Shown: positions 49,001 through 60,151, counted from the stretch's first letter. The stretch: 64,000 bases of DNA from Phoronis australis (GCA_002633005.1 NMRA01000072.1:270952-334951); one strand, 5' to 3'. Made by a program: numbers and translations. The notes: generated from the sequence alone by a model not told the origin.

Positions 49001-52000
49001 AGAAATCGAGCTTTATTTCACAAGTATTTGCACACTGTATTCGAGTCTAAGGAATGCATTTATCGCTCTCGAATTCAGATGCAAACTAAACGCCAGCTAA
49101 TTTAAAAAGGTTGCTATATACAAGTTGTCGTGAACATGTACATCGGTAAATTACTATCTCTTGTTCTGGTTATGTTCGTTTTATGTAATTCTTACGACTA
49201 TAATGTATTTTCGCATTTTTGTTCCACTTTGAACCAATGGCATCGAAGTATATAAAATAAAAACATGTAGGCTTATAGTATGTGCATGAAGGATTCAGAT
49301 AAGCTAATTTAACGTATTTTCGACTTGTCTTGGGTATAGTTTAAATGAAACTTTTAGTTTTCTTGTCCTAGAATTCTGTACGAATTTTCGAACTTGAAGT
49401 TTGTACTGCACTATTTTAGCATGCGTTTGGGTTACATCGGAATTCCAGCGCAAATACATATAAAATGCAACGCGTCTTTGAATAGTTTTTTTCAGTACAT
49501 TTTGTTTCAAGTGCTTTCTATTTAATAGTTAATTGTTAATTTCTAAACTCATCAATGCACGTCATTTCGAAATGGATGTAAGCCATATTTCACAAAATGA
49601 TATTTTCAAAATTTTTGCTTCTTAGATGTGCTCAAGCTTTTCGCAAAGTGTAATTGCGTTCGCTTAATTCCGGATACAGGAGCTGCGTCACCAATAGCAG
49701 GGGAAATAGAATGTTTTCGCTGCCTACACTCGCATGTGGCATATGCAGTGAAACTCACCGGATAGCAGCGTTGCCTTCTGTTATAAGTGACGTGTAGTTG
49801 TCAAGGTTGTACACGAACTCTGACCTCTGAGACTGTCCTCCGTTCAAAACAAGGTCCGTCTGGTCTAAGCCATCTACTTCTCGCGGAGTCACTCCGCCAG
49901 CGAGATTTATGAAAGTGGAGAACCAGTCCACAGCGTGAATCATCCTAATGGCGGAAACGCTACTGAATCAGCAAAAATGCGACAGCAAACTGTTTTGCAA
50001 CACACTGGTAAAATATAACATATGACGCCACATTTGAAATGATCAGTTGCGCGAAGGACGTTTTGGCTTCTATTCTATGAGTCTTCCTTGCTTGTACTAC
50101 ACATGCCAAAATACAAAAAAATAAAATCCACTAATTTTCATTATAGTGTCGATTATACTGTTTCATATTTATGAGGTCTTGTATTTAAAATGGGTACACG
50201 TGCACGTAGGCCTGTGCCTATTTCTGCGAAGGTTTTTTCTGTTGCTTGTTGCAACTCTCTGCGCTGCAACCAATATAACCCCATTTGCTGCGATACCTTT
50301 GGAACCTCAGTGCAACAGATTCCACAAAATATAGTAATGTCTGAATACAGCTACTGTCGCCTGCCATCAACAAAACCGTGTTTCTTTCACAATATTGGTC
50401 TCAATTTTCCTGGCTATTACAATTTCATTCCTGTATGTTTTCATGACTGAAGTTAATTCAAACTGTGCAAGTCTTCACAATCGGACTTAGTCTAACTCTT
50501 GTCTAACGCCATACTCACTCATTACTGCGATGTCCCCTTTTCGCTAAGAGAGGACTGTGTATAAACGCCGGACCCCTGGTCCCTCCCTCGTAAACGGTGC
50601 CTTTGGCGCCGCGTAACGGCCAGTTATATCCGGAAAATATATTCGACCCACCATTCTAAAAGTAAGGTAACGAATCTATACAAATTCAGTTTGGCGTTAT
50701 CACATGTTTGTTGTCCGCTGCCTTCTACCATCAAAACTATATATTGGTGATCTAGATAAACAAATAGGCTTATGAGAAAACCGTTTGATAAAAATTGACA
50801 TGCAGTCAATCATAGTGTATTCAAGCTTTCATCCAATTAATCTGGGAAGAAGAGTGATAACTATACTGACATCAAAATTATGTCATCCTAATTTGAAAAA
50901 CTTATTAGAATTTGAAAGTTTACTGAAGACACACGATCTGTTTTTAGTTATCCTTTGGATATCTTACTGTGTGACTACAAAGATAGAATATTTGGTAAAA
51001 ACAAACAACTACCCACAATTATCCACACACGAAGATACTTGAGAGGGCAAAATACCCACCCGAGTTGGTGCCCCCCCGCACTTACATCCGTTGTGAAGAC
51101 TATGAGTGTGTTGTCGTACAGGTTGTTTTTCTTTAAAGCTTCCACAATTTGTCCAACGCCGTCGTCTAGCGCTGCCACCATTCCTATACGGAAATAGAAG
51201 AGAAGTGCCGATTCAGGGCTTGCTTTCGTTAAAGATTGAGACCAGCCAACTCACTGGCCCTGACTTCAAGCAGGGTGAACTGTCAGATTTATCTAAGCCC
51301 AAATTCCTCTTCTAATCTGATTCAATTACAACTCAATATAAATGTTATACATTGCATGGCGTGCCAAGTTCTGACTTTGGACTCGGGATACTTTTGGTCC
51401 TACAACTGTTTACGCATCACACACACACAAGCGTAATGCACATATAAATTTTACCACAGAATGTTCGTCTGTTCTGGTCCATAATATCTGAGCACCGTTG
51501 AGCATATTCTTCAGGGACCTAAAAGAGAGAAAAAAACTGGATTTGAAATAGAAGGAAGAAAAAATGTGCTTCTCTATTTAAATTAGGGCTAGTACGATTC
51601 AGCAACATACTTGGTAGTCACTGCTTTCTACGTTCGATGGCTCAAAATTCAAAATCGAACTCGGAGCTATTTTTTACATTTTCTGTTAAAGCGCACTTGA
51701 AAAGTAAGTATTCTGCACCCGAGTACGATATTGGTAACCGCAGATAAGTGTTGAGTCCGATCTCGTGCCACAAACTCGAGTTCAGATTCGAACGCGTCAG
51801 CTTTAACGCTGGGTTCAAAACGAACCAGTATTACAGTCAGTCACGTAAACCATAATATATTCGAGCGCACAATAATATTTCGTATCAATGAGGAATGGAA
51901 AATGTCAAAAAATCCAGGGCTATTTTGAGTAAAAAGATTATACCCTTCGTTCTGAATAATGAGGTACCCATATCTCGGAGGAAACTGATGTAAATTGCTC

Positions 52001-55000
52001 GATAACTTGATAACTGTGTTGTCTCCCAGTGGTACAAAACAACCACAGAAAGGCAACATCTTCCGCTTTCTAGCGCCTGTAGTATAATACGTGCCGAACA
52101 TAGTTCATGTGATAGCTTTTTAAAAATGGCCATTCTTGACGAAAGAAGAAATTTTACGGAAATTGGGCGTAGCGTGGAATCGTACCCACTAATTAATTCC
52201 GCAGTAGCAGACGACTATAATCCCGGCACTTAAAAAATAGCACAGTAATTTAAGCGTTTTTAAATGGTACACATCTGCCTTGATTTGAGTGAACGTCTGG
52301 CAGACAACGACGAGAATTGTCAATTTGTAAAAAATCACAAAAGCACAACAGATGTCGTCTGGTCCAAGATAACTATTTCAGTAAGTATATACCTTTCAAA
52401 AATTAATTTCAAAAATGCGTTTTTCGGTCGCAAAAATGATAATGTTTCTTTAAAATGAAAACGCAAGCGATTGCATGGGTATTTTCAATTCCCAAATTCT
52501 TCTTCATGGAAATGCCTTCCGCCTTAAAGTGCAAACAGAAACCAAAAACGCTACATTTTGAGAACGCTCTCCACTCGTGTGGACTACGAAAACGTAACCT
52601 TTTTTTAATGCGCTGACGCCATGCTGTCAAATCAGTAAACGAGTACATGTACCTAATCCCGTTTTTTGGTTCCATCAGCTTTTTCAGCATATGGATTTCT
52701 AAAACGTGAAGTTCTTGAAACGGTCAAAGAACATGTTGCGCTTATATTACAAAATGAGAGGAACACAGTCCAGAAACCAGCTTCCGGTGGCAGCCAAAAA
52801 GGTAAAGTAGGCCTGTGCCGTGGAGTTCTTTGTACTAAATGCAAATGTGAACTGTTTCTCTTAACCAGTGGTGAATGATTAGATACATTGTCGGTTACTT
52901 ACCTGCAGAGGGAAGTGAGGACTTGTATAAGGAAGGTACAAGAACAGTGGTTTGGAGGAGTTGTGTTGGTCGATGATCTGAACGGCTCGCTGGGTAAACA
53001 AGGTCTAGGGGAATAGCATTTAAACAATGAACACTAGCATTATTGAATGTAAAAGTGTAACATTTGAAACTTTGGGTAGATAATTATAAAAAGTGGATAT
53101 GCTTCCAGAACTGCAGTAGTGTAAAACCAACGTTCCATAAGAGTTTAAATGATGACCCCTGAGCATTTTAGCAGACTGTTTGTGACAGAAAGACAAGCCG
53201 AAAGGCGGCACCACCTAATACAATTTGTGTTTGTGTGCAAATTTGCGGGGAAGCATCACACCATTGTTCACGATATATTTCAACTATCGAACAGCGGGTT
53301 CCGCACTTTGGTGCTGATGACTGAGCGTACATGTTGTGTCGCAACCGGCTTACCGTTGCATACTGGCCGTCCTCATCACGGACTGGTTTTTCGTTGTCTC
53401 TGAAATCCAGGTAAGTTTTCTGCGGTGACGCTACTGCTCCAACTTTGTGATTGAAGTAATCGAACATGCCTGAATATGGCCCGTAAAACGAGTCGAAACC
53501 TCGATGTGTTGGAGTGCAGTTCCAGTTGCAGAAGCCGAGATGCCATCTGTAGTAAATCATATTTCAAAAATTCACTAAGTGCAAAGTGCAATTTGATTTC
53601 TTTTAAAATTATGCTAATGGGACTGTTCTTGTTGTGTGATTAACAAGATTAGAAAATCAAAACTAGATTTTCCTCTCGTTTTTAATAAATGCCCGGATGT
53701 CCTTTTACCGAAATAGTTTAATAGAAAAATGGACAATCAAATTCACGATTGGTTAAATTAACATTTAGTGTAGATATGCTACACTTCCTAACTCACTTTC
53801 CAACAGCGTGGCTTGCGTATCCTTGTTCTTTCAAGTACTGAGGAAGTATTTTTATGTCCGTTGGTAGACAGGCGGGTCTTTCAGTTGCTATAACGATGTG
53901 TTGTAGTCCGGTGCGGAATGGATAGCGTCCAGTCATAAAAGCGTTTCGGGAACTGAAAGTTTACAGCTAAACCAGATTGCTAGCGTCGTCGGTATTATTT
54001 ACAGCAAGAAAACAGATTGTTTTATTTTCTGACATTGATCTAACCTGAATTAATTTCAATATACTCGTAGGACTACCTATAAACCATCTCTACAATCGTT
54101 CGCCAGTTATGTAATTTGCTGCGATATGTAAGTAAGAGACGGAAGTTCTAAGTCATTTACAATTCAAAGTGTCAATTATTTGGTTTTAAAAACTATTAAC
54201 TTTTGTGCAAGTATTCTCAAAAATACGTACACTCGATTTAAGATCATTAGAAATGTTTGAAAACGAAAATTGATCCAAAAAGTGAACCAATCGCATTAGT
54301 CGTCTGCACGAGGCTTCTGAAACGTTGGCCAATAGGAATACACAGTGTTTTTCTGATGATTCTGATGAATACTTACGCGGTGCAGAGTGGCTGAACATAA
54401 GACTGTGTTAGGATCACCCCAGATTTGGCAAGATCATCCAGTTGGGGGGTCTTCATGTATGGGTTGTTGTAACCAATATCCGCATGTCCTGGGTTTAAAT
54501 AAAAGGGTCGTGATTTTAGAGCTCAGCTTCACATTCTTCTATAGAAGAAAACTTTTGATTTAGACCACTTAATTATATCGATCTCACCTGTTCCTTGCTG
54601 ATTTCTGGGTTTTCAAAAAGCTGACAGTTCTTTGTTTCTTAATAATTACTACTGAGTCTGTCGAAATATGATACTTATGAAATACCCGCCCTAGCAAACC
54701 GGTTTAAAATGAGTTCCTACTGGCATGATAACAATTGGTTTCCATTAATAAAGGCACTGAAAAATTCGACCTGCAATAGAGTCGAAGCAGGCGAATTTTG
54801 GAAGAGCTGGCCAGCCTTATCAAAAAGTGTTTTTGACATTCATTTTTACTCGCCAATGCCCGTTGTCTGGATTCTGAAAACAGTTTCTACTATGAAAAAA
54901 GGTTTGACATATCTTTGTTCAGCAATTTTGTTTTAATTTAAGGTTGCGTTTCAAACACAGAAAAGTATACGTAAGATAGAAACTTGCCTTAAATAAAATT

Positions 55001-56566
55001 CCGTTGCTCCGAAATGTGTATTTTTTATTACCTCTGTTTTGATTTTCGTAATGAAATAAAATTCGGGACAATTGAGTGCCATGTTCGATTTAGATTTTGA
55101 GGGCTTGGTGCTTATCAGGATAGGGTGCTTGTTATTGTGGAAAGAATGTATTGTTTACTCCAACATTATATAACTGGATGTGGGGGGCATGCGACGAGTT
55201 GCCAACTAAGGACTAATATCTACTCTATCGCATTTTTTCGCTCAATTAGTAAATTAGTAAATCCCATGCTCATCGTCTCCAAAACGTAACCCTGTAGTAG
55301 AGGTCTAAAGTGAAACCTGCCGTAGAGTTTGAAAAGAATGGTTGCTAGTGTTCGATTTTCCTTGTAGACGGCTCGTGATATAGGCCTATATCCGCTGCAA
55401 GTGAAATGGAGTACAGGAGGTATGAAGTATGAACATACATGAACAAATCGGATTACTCCGGAACCAACTGATTCACTCCAGCTGCGTTTTAGGTTTTGCA
55501 ACAGTTTTGTGCAGATGCTATGCCTAACGTTATCAAACGAATTCCAAGAGCCAGGTTGTGCGTTTTTCGTTGGTGTGACACTTAGGGTCGGGTCTAGGAT
55601 ATCGCGAGGGGGTTAATGTTCGCGCGCGGCGACCGGCGTCGCTTTTATTGGTGTGCGGAGGATCTCATGGATTCCCGCTAATGAAATCCTCTTCTATGAT
55701 GTCATCGATGAGCCGGTTGAGCTAATGCATAACAGAACGCAAAACACTCAATAACCTTTTTGCCTGCATATCCATCTAGCACTGGCAAAATTGAAATTCC
55801 AATTACTTTTATTACAAGAGAATCGCTTGCTATTTGAATCACGTCCCAACCCACTCTTTGAGAGTGAGTATTCATATTTGTATCAGGCAAAAGACGCGNN
55901 NNNNNNNNNNNNNNNNNNNNNNNNNNNNNNNNNNNNNNNNNNNNNNNNNNNNNNNNNNNNNNNNNNNNNNNNNNNNNNNNNNNNNNNNNNNNNNNNNNNN
56001 NNNNNNNNNNNNNNNNNNNNNNNNNNNNNNNNNNNNNNNNNNNNNNNNNNNNNNNNNNNNNNNNNNNNNNNNNNNNNNNNNNNNNNNNNNNNNNNNNNNN
56101 NNNNNNNNNNNNNNNNNNNNNCCCCCCCCCCCCCCCCCCCAACTCAAATCCCGGACCCACCTGGTTTTATTCAGTTAGCCGGACTAATTACGATCGGCAT
56201 CGGCCCAAACTCATCAGGTAGAGTTCCATCACTGGAAGGCTAAGGCCTACCCGTACGTTTGCACTAGTGTGTTTCCAGGTTCCGCCGGCCATTGCGCTCA
56301 CGGTATATCTTGGACTGCATGTACCCAGCTCACGAAGGCTTTGGTCCGAGGTCATGGCAGTTGTATCAATTATTCAGCATCTATCACAGAACGAAATGTT
56401 TACGCTTTGTCAGTTTTTACATAAACATGCATAAACATGTACACTCACCAAGGTCGTCTGCCACGATAAAGACGATGTTAGGTTTAGGCGAAGTCATTGG
56501 CTTGCAGTCACATCTGTAGCATGTTAGTGCGACAAAGAAAACGCTTAAAATTGTCATGAAAGGCAT
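45827..56566 (-). CDS. ARSB-like: Arylsulfatase B-like sulfatase, complete, 11 exons
   Basis: Model (minus): 56566-56449, 54488-54377, 53952-53797, 53546-53354, 53004-52903, 51518-51455, 51183-51086, 50655-50519, 49944-49759, 47285-47068, 46002-45827. Total 1,560 bases with all phases compatible: 519 residues, close to human ARSB (533). The N-terminus has a signal-peptide-like hydrophobic run ([12 protein letters not shown], residues 5-16) followed by [12 protein letters not shown]. Expected sulfatase residues are present: metal-binding Asp37/Asp38 and Asp281/Asn282 (TDNGG), GKWHLG (Lys129, His131), SPHFPLQ (His223) and RGAK (Lys299). The formylglycine motif reads C75-T-A-S-R79 instead of C-T-P-S-R. 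Family role: hydrolysis of sulfate esters, for example on glycosaminoglycans, in lysosome or extracellular space; the exact substrate is not known here. ARSI/ARSJ-type is an alternative. Confidence 0.9.
46003..47067 (-). other. Arylsulfatase 1 intron 10
   Basis: 1.1 kb intron with the dispersed repeat at 46488-46770; otherwise nothing recognised. Confidence 0.65.
46488..46770 (+). repeat. Dispersed repeat, copy 2 of a pair
   Basis: Same ordered blocks as 40570-40850, in the same orientation. It lies in the last intron of the first arylsulfatase gene. Similarity may continue more weakly for another 70 bases. Confidence 0.65.
47068..47285 (-). CDS. ARSB-like: Arylsulfatase 1 exon 10
   Basis: Acceptor ...ccgtttcag, donor CAGAT|gtaagt, 218 bases. 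Encodes [15 protein letters not shown] and PPEYEQDE, then a variable charged segment ending LYNIR. Confidence 0.92.
47286..49758 (-). other. Arylsulfatase 1 intron 9
   Basis: 2.5 kb intron, enlarged by a decayed plus-strand LINE fragment (about 47950-49110). Confidence 0.65.
47950..49110 (+). mobile_element. Decayed non-LTR retrotransposon fragment (RT 3' part)
   Basis: Begins [15 protein letters not shown]...[14 protein letters not shown] (47956-48168), the post-catalytic part of a LINE reverse transcriptase where NxxKTK and the YLG-like motif are typical. A later stretch, [20 protein letters not shown] (about 48880-48940), resembles the region upstream of the C-terminal zinc knuckle. Multiple stops and frame changes lie between. 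The orientation is opposite to the host gene. No intact ORF, so it should be inactive. Confidence 0.65.
49759..49944 (-). CDS. ARSB-like: Arylsulfatase 1 exon 9
   Basis: Acceptor ...cgccattag, donor ATCCG|gtgagt, 186 bases. Encodes [33 protein letters not shown] and AAIR. Confidence 0.93.
49945..50518 (-). other. Arylsulfatase 1 intron 8
   Basis: 574-base intron. Nothing recognised. Confidence 0.7.
50519..50655 (-). CDS. ARSB-like: Arylsulfatase 1 exon 8
   Basis: Acceptor ...ttacttttag, donor AATGA|gtgagt, 137 bases. Encodes [20 protein letters not shown], then [10 protein letters not shown] and HSPLL. Short and easily missed; found by homology and phase. Confidence 0.92.
51086..51183 (-). 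CDS. ARSB-like: Arylsulfatase 1 exon 7
   Basis: Acceptor ...ttccgtatag, donor ACGGAT|gtaagt, 98 bases. Encodes [16 protein letters not shown] and TLIVFTTD; the last Asp is the metal ligand of the DNGG motif. Confidence 0.92.
51455..51518 (-). CDS. ARSB-like: Arylsulfatase 1 exon 6 (64 bases)
   Basis: Acceptor ...ctcttttag, donor TGTG|gtaaaa. Encodes [11 protein letters not shown], matching ARSB VPEEY, and RRTFCG. Too short to be seen as a separate ORF. Confidence 0.88.
51519..52902 (-). other. Arylsulfatase 1 intron 5
   Basis: 1.4 kb intron. Unusually many TTCGA/ACTCG words near 51630-51800; no element recognised. Confidence 0.6.
52903..53004 (-). CDS. ARSB-like: Arylsulfatase 1 exon 5
   Basis: Acceptor ...attcccctag, donor CTGCAG|gtaagt, 102 bases, phase 0/0. 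Encodes [11 protein letters not shown] and [17 protein letters not shown] with the catalytic-site His. Confidence 0.9.
53005..53353 (-). other. Arylsulfatase 1 intron 4
   Basis: 349-base intron. Nothing recognised. Confidence 0.7.
53354..53546 (-). CDS. ARSB-like: Arylsulfatase 1 exon 4
   Basis: Acceptor ...tttactacag, donor GCAACG|gtaagc, 193 bases. Encodes [20 protein letters not shown] and the YLDFRDNE region. Confidence 0.92.
53797..53952 (-). CDS. ARSB-like: Arylsulfatase 1 exon 3
   Basis: Acceptor ...aaactttcag, donor GGAAA|gtgagt, 156 bases. Encodes [18 protein letters not shown] (end of the FGly signature and TGRYP) to HAVGK. The first base T completes codon GCT (Ala77). Confidence 0.9.
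53953..54376 (-). other. Arylsulfatase 1 intron 2
   Basis: 424-base intron. Nothing recognised. Confidence 0.7.
54377..54488 (-). CDS. ARSB-like: Arylsulfatase 1 exon 2: active-site Cys
   Basis: Acceptor ...aaacccag, donor ACCGC|gtaagt, 112 bases. Encodes [16 protein letters not shown] and QSYVQPLCT, ending two bases into the codon after C-T. The active-site motif is thus split by an intron. Confidence 0.9.
54545..54690 (-). repeat. Dispersed repeat family (AAATCAAAA type), copy 5 (inverted)
   Basis: On the minus strand it reads gaactgtcagctttttg, ccagaaatcagcaaggaaca and agtggtctaaatcaaaagt, as in the plus-strand copies. It lies in arylsulfatase intron 1. Confidence 0.55.
55899..56121. other. 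Assembly gap (223 N)
   Basis: Run of N flanked by ...aagacgcg on the left and a 19-base C homopolymer (56122-56140) on the right. The homopolymer probably caused the failure to close. The gap lies entirely in an intron, so no coding sequence of the arylsulfatase model is lost. Confidence 0.95.
56449..56566 (-). CDS. ARSB-like: Arylsulfatase 1 exon 1: signal peptide and DD metal site
   Basis: ATG at 56566-56564, donor CTTG|gtgagt, 118 bases, phase 1 out. Encodes [11 protein letters not shown]... and the strand [10 protein letters not shown]. Chosen as the start because the signal peptide directly precedes the conserved sulfatase core; a second Met is three codons later. Confidence 0.87.
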
Positions 56567-57254
56567 TTCTGCAACTGGTGTCGGTCCCGGTATCAGCCCT
56601 CACTCACAGCTTCCCAAGCACGAGAATATTCAGAAGTCTGTACACTAAATTGACATGACCGGTCAGACCAAAGATATTATAGTTACATAAGGGTACACAG
56701 TGTCTTTGCTATCATGGCGATCTGTGGCCGGGAAGAGGTCTCGAGATTCGAGATCAATATAATTGTGTATAGATGGGCACCTGTGTAAAAACACCGACTG
56801 TGGTGAAAAGCACTATAAATAGTTTGCAATGCCTCATTGTTGAAAATATGTTAGCTTTGTCGGGCTCGGTACAATGTCCAATATAGGGTGTCAAGTAGGC
56901 TAACGTGCCGCAGACCTCAGCTACTGTAGGGTATTTTTTTCTCTCGGTTGAATACATGTCAACTAATGCGGGAATTACGTATTTGCTACGCATTTTTGTC
57001 GTTTCTGTAGTGCTTCGGCATAGCACCAAAATGTTACGTATTTTCGGTAAGTAATATGCATTGTTGCCGATGTTCATCATAAAGTTTTCAAACCTTTGCT
57101 TTGGCTTTTACTGACAATCTCGATTTCTTGTCGAAATAATCTCATATCAGACGAACCTTTCTCGACAGGGCCAACGGACTCATTTGACCAAGGAGCATAT
57201 AACAACACTGAGAGTTAGGCCTACTGGATATAAGAACCTCTAATAGGTAAGAAA

Positions 57255-57357
57255 GTACCGTACTCGTCCGGGTTACCACCCATGCTCTGGTTACCGCCCA
57301 CCCCCTGTTTTTGAGATTTCCAATTTAAGCGTCCCGTAACCCGGACGATTACGGTAC
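57255..57357. mobile_element. Short palindromic TIR element
   Basis: 103 bp. The 22-base left end begins gtaccgtactcgtccgggtt and is repeated inverted at 57336-57357 with one mismatch. The spacer has further GGTTACC/GGTTACCGCC half-repeats. It is probably a MITE or part of a larger fold-back family. Target duplication not clear. Confidence 0.65.
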
Positions 57358-58919
57358 ATGCAATGCATTTTTACACATGACTATACTTTGACAGTGCTAT
57401 GTTTTTAACCAAAGAGAACCCCCCTCCCTCCATGTTACAATAGAACCCGTGTAGGGCATCTAGAAAATACTTTTGTGAGTACAGCTACCGGTAGTATCTG
57501 GTGGCACAATCGTCCCAGTTACTGGACTCACGTATAGGTGTTTAGAGTCAAGGGTCAAAGATAATACTGACTAAGATATTGTAACATTAGCCTACTAATA
57601 GCGCATAATCTCGTTTGCAGCTCGAAAGCACTGAAACACTGATATACTTTTATAGGTCCCTTCGTGGTAAACTGTAACTTTTTAAAACTCAATAGTAGGA
57701 TCTGGGTAACTTGGGTGTTTCTCGCCTTCGCGCAGTCAAACCACACAAACAATATATACACCACTGAACCAGGAAAAATGGGTACATGAGAAAATGCCAA
57801 ATGATACTCACCTGAGACTAAGCCTGAGACGATTCCCGAATTTGAGGAACATCCCTAATCATGCGTCATGCTCTCCGTATTGTTCATCATTTTTAGATTA
57901 ATTTATTTATTGATAATTACACTGGGTTTGAATTGTAAATTTTCCCTGCAGGGATATGTCTCCGTATTATTACGTTTTAGACCACGGTTCGAGCCTTTGT
58001 AGGATCCAACAAATGAAGATAATGGAGTGGGTCAGATTTGAAGGCAATTTTTCTTGGACTAAATGGTAAGTGATTTCCACGAGTGGTATTGAGTAGATCC
58101 TCGAAATTGTTTTGAGTAAATAGGATACAGAAATTTGTTTTCTACTCTTGCTACCCGGTGGATACAGAAATCCCGTTTCAGATTATATTCTTGCTCAGCG
58201 TTGAATTTTTGGCGCGAAACCAGGCATCCCACCAGACAAGTAAGAATTGTCAAAAATCTGGTGGGTAATGACATATTTAAACCTAACTTTCTAGAATCAA
58301 AAATGCAAGATTATTTGGATACTGGTCTCACCGGCGCAGTCGTGATTTTAGGTACAAAAAGCCAAAATCGCATTTTTGACATCTCAATTTTCCCGTGGAC
58401 ATAGGCAAGGCAAAAAGACATTGTTTTGTTCTTCACCTTTAAGAAACCCCATCGATTGTGCTTTCTGTCAGTTATGCATATTTTTCCAGGTATCTTGGGA
58501 TGGGTGCAAACAATGAAAGCTTCCATGGATCCAGAACAGCGTGTTTGTATTGTTAACTATATGTAATTCAAGAGCGTACCTAGGGGGGACTCGTTCATTT
58601 GGCGAAGTGGGCAAAATGCTCCGAAAAAGTAGAGAACGAGACAGAATTCTGCTAAAAAGGCAGGAACTACCAAAAATCGGCGAATGTGCAGTTAATAGCT
58701 CTCAAAGTGTCCCGTGAATCTCAGTAAAAGGTCCACATTCTCAGAAATTCAAGCCCCTCATTTTTTAGGCTGCATGTAATTGGTGGTCTCCAGTGAATCA
58801 GTGAAAAACTTACATCTCCGTGGTTGTATATGCTAGCGCCATGTTTCCTTTTTATAACTCTACTCAAGAGAATGTATACATGAAACATAATAAATATCTC
58901 ACTTCAGATTTGGAACCTT

Positions 58920-60055
58920 GGAACCTAGGCTGTGACCTTCCACTGCACTAGCCTTCCTCCAGATCCCTCCATTGTTTTTGGTTCTTAGCTGTCCTTGGCC
59001 ATGTTGCCCCGGATCTTTGCATGATGTCGTCTCGCCATCGTCTCTTTGGTCTTCCCCTTGTTCTCTTGCCTTCTCTGGGCTGCCATTAGGTTGTCTTCAG
59101 AGTCCACTTGTTATCCTTCATTCTTTCCACATGACCAGCCCATCTCCATTTCGTTTCTGTTTTGTATTTTGTCCTTTCTTTTATCTTGTAATGTTGGTAT
59201 TTTGTCTTTCAAGCTGATGCCCAGTAGTTTCCTTTCCATTGCTCTCTGGTTTGTTTGCATCTTCTTCATAAGTTCTTTAGTAAGTGACCATGTTTGGCTC
59301 TTATAAGTCACCATTGGCATAACGCATTGGTTGTACACTTTTCTCTTTAGTGCTATTGGCAGCTTTTGTCTAGAAATATCGCTCTGTATTTGCCGAATCA
59401 ACCCCAACCTGCTTTTACTCTTATCAGCACTTCTTGTTTTGTCGTCTCTTCTATTGTAATAGTTTGGCCAAGGTATTTGTAGTCTTTCATTTTCTCTATA
59501 GGTGTGCCTTCGATTTCTATCTAGTCTTCAGTCTCGAAAATTGTCATGTATTTAGTCTTTCCTCTGTGTATTTTCAGGCCAACTTGTAAGCTCTCTTCAT
59601 TTAGTATGTTCAGTTGCATTTCCATGTCTTTAATGTTTTCTGTAATAAGGGACACATCATCTGCAAATCGCAAATCCGCTAAGTTCTCATCATCTATGTT
59701 GAGTCCTCTCCTCTCCAAATATGCCTTGTTGAAAACCTCCTGTAGTAGGCTACTGTAGTAAATAACTTAGGTGATAAGGGGTCTCCTTGCCTCACGCTTC
59801 TTCTTATTGGAATTTTCCTGATGTCTGATTTTCCATGTGAAGTCTTGCTGTTGCGTCTGTATAGATGTCCTCTATTATGTTTACATATGCCTCATGAATT
59901 CCAGTCTGTCGTAGTGCACTGAAAATTGCTGAATGCTCCACTGAGTCGAATGTCTTTTCGTAATCTATATAACCAACACATAATGATAAGTTGAATTCAT
60001 TGTATTTTATTGTAGATTTAGAGTACAGTAATTTTAACATGTTCACTATTCAACA
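58920..60055 (-). mobile_element. Degenerate LINE (endonuclease-RT type) 3' fragment
   Basis: Minus-strand frames carry, in order, YIDYEKTFDSV (RT motif A), SVRQGDPLSPK (motif B region), LRFADDVSL (catalytic FADD at about 59656-59667), WSLTKELMKKM, KWRWAGHVERMKD and RGRPKRRWRDD. That is the standard order of a CR1/RTE-like LINE ORF2. It is broken by frameshifts and lacks the 5' portion. It lies just downstream of arylsulfatase gene 2 in the same orientation. Confidence 0.85.
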
Positions 60056-60145
60056 CGACGCAGCACAAATATACATTGTAAAGTGGAAATCACTGACCAT
60101 TGGCCATTCGCACTAAGTGCGCGTTTTCTTTTCATAATTTATCAA

Positions 60146-60151
60146 TTTATT
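60146..60151 (-). terminator. Candidate polyadenylation signal, arylsulfatase gene 2
   Basis: TTTATT on the plus strand (AATAAA on minus), about 35 bases past the stop codon. Close, but within the usual range for short 3' UTRs. Confidence 0.4.

Larger units (their letters stand above)
54489..56448 (-). other. Arylsulfatase 1 intron 1 with sequence gap
   Basis: Contains an inverted AAATCAAAA-type repeat (54545-54690), a CpG-dense patch at about 55590-55650 (gcgcgcggcgaccggcgtcg) with a CCAATAAA on the minus strand and tgatgtcatcga nearby, and a 223-base N run at 55899-56121 followed by 19 C. Confidence 0.6.

Noticed and set aside
55702-56243. ORFs spanning the N run with poly-Pro or poly-Gly ends
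   Set aside because: Mostly N, with Pro/Gly from the C homopolymer; not real coding sequence.
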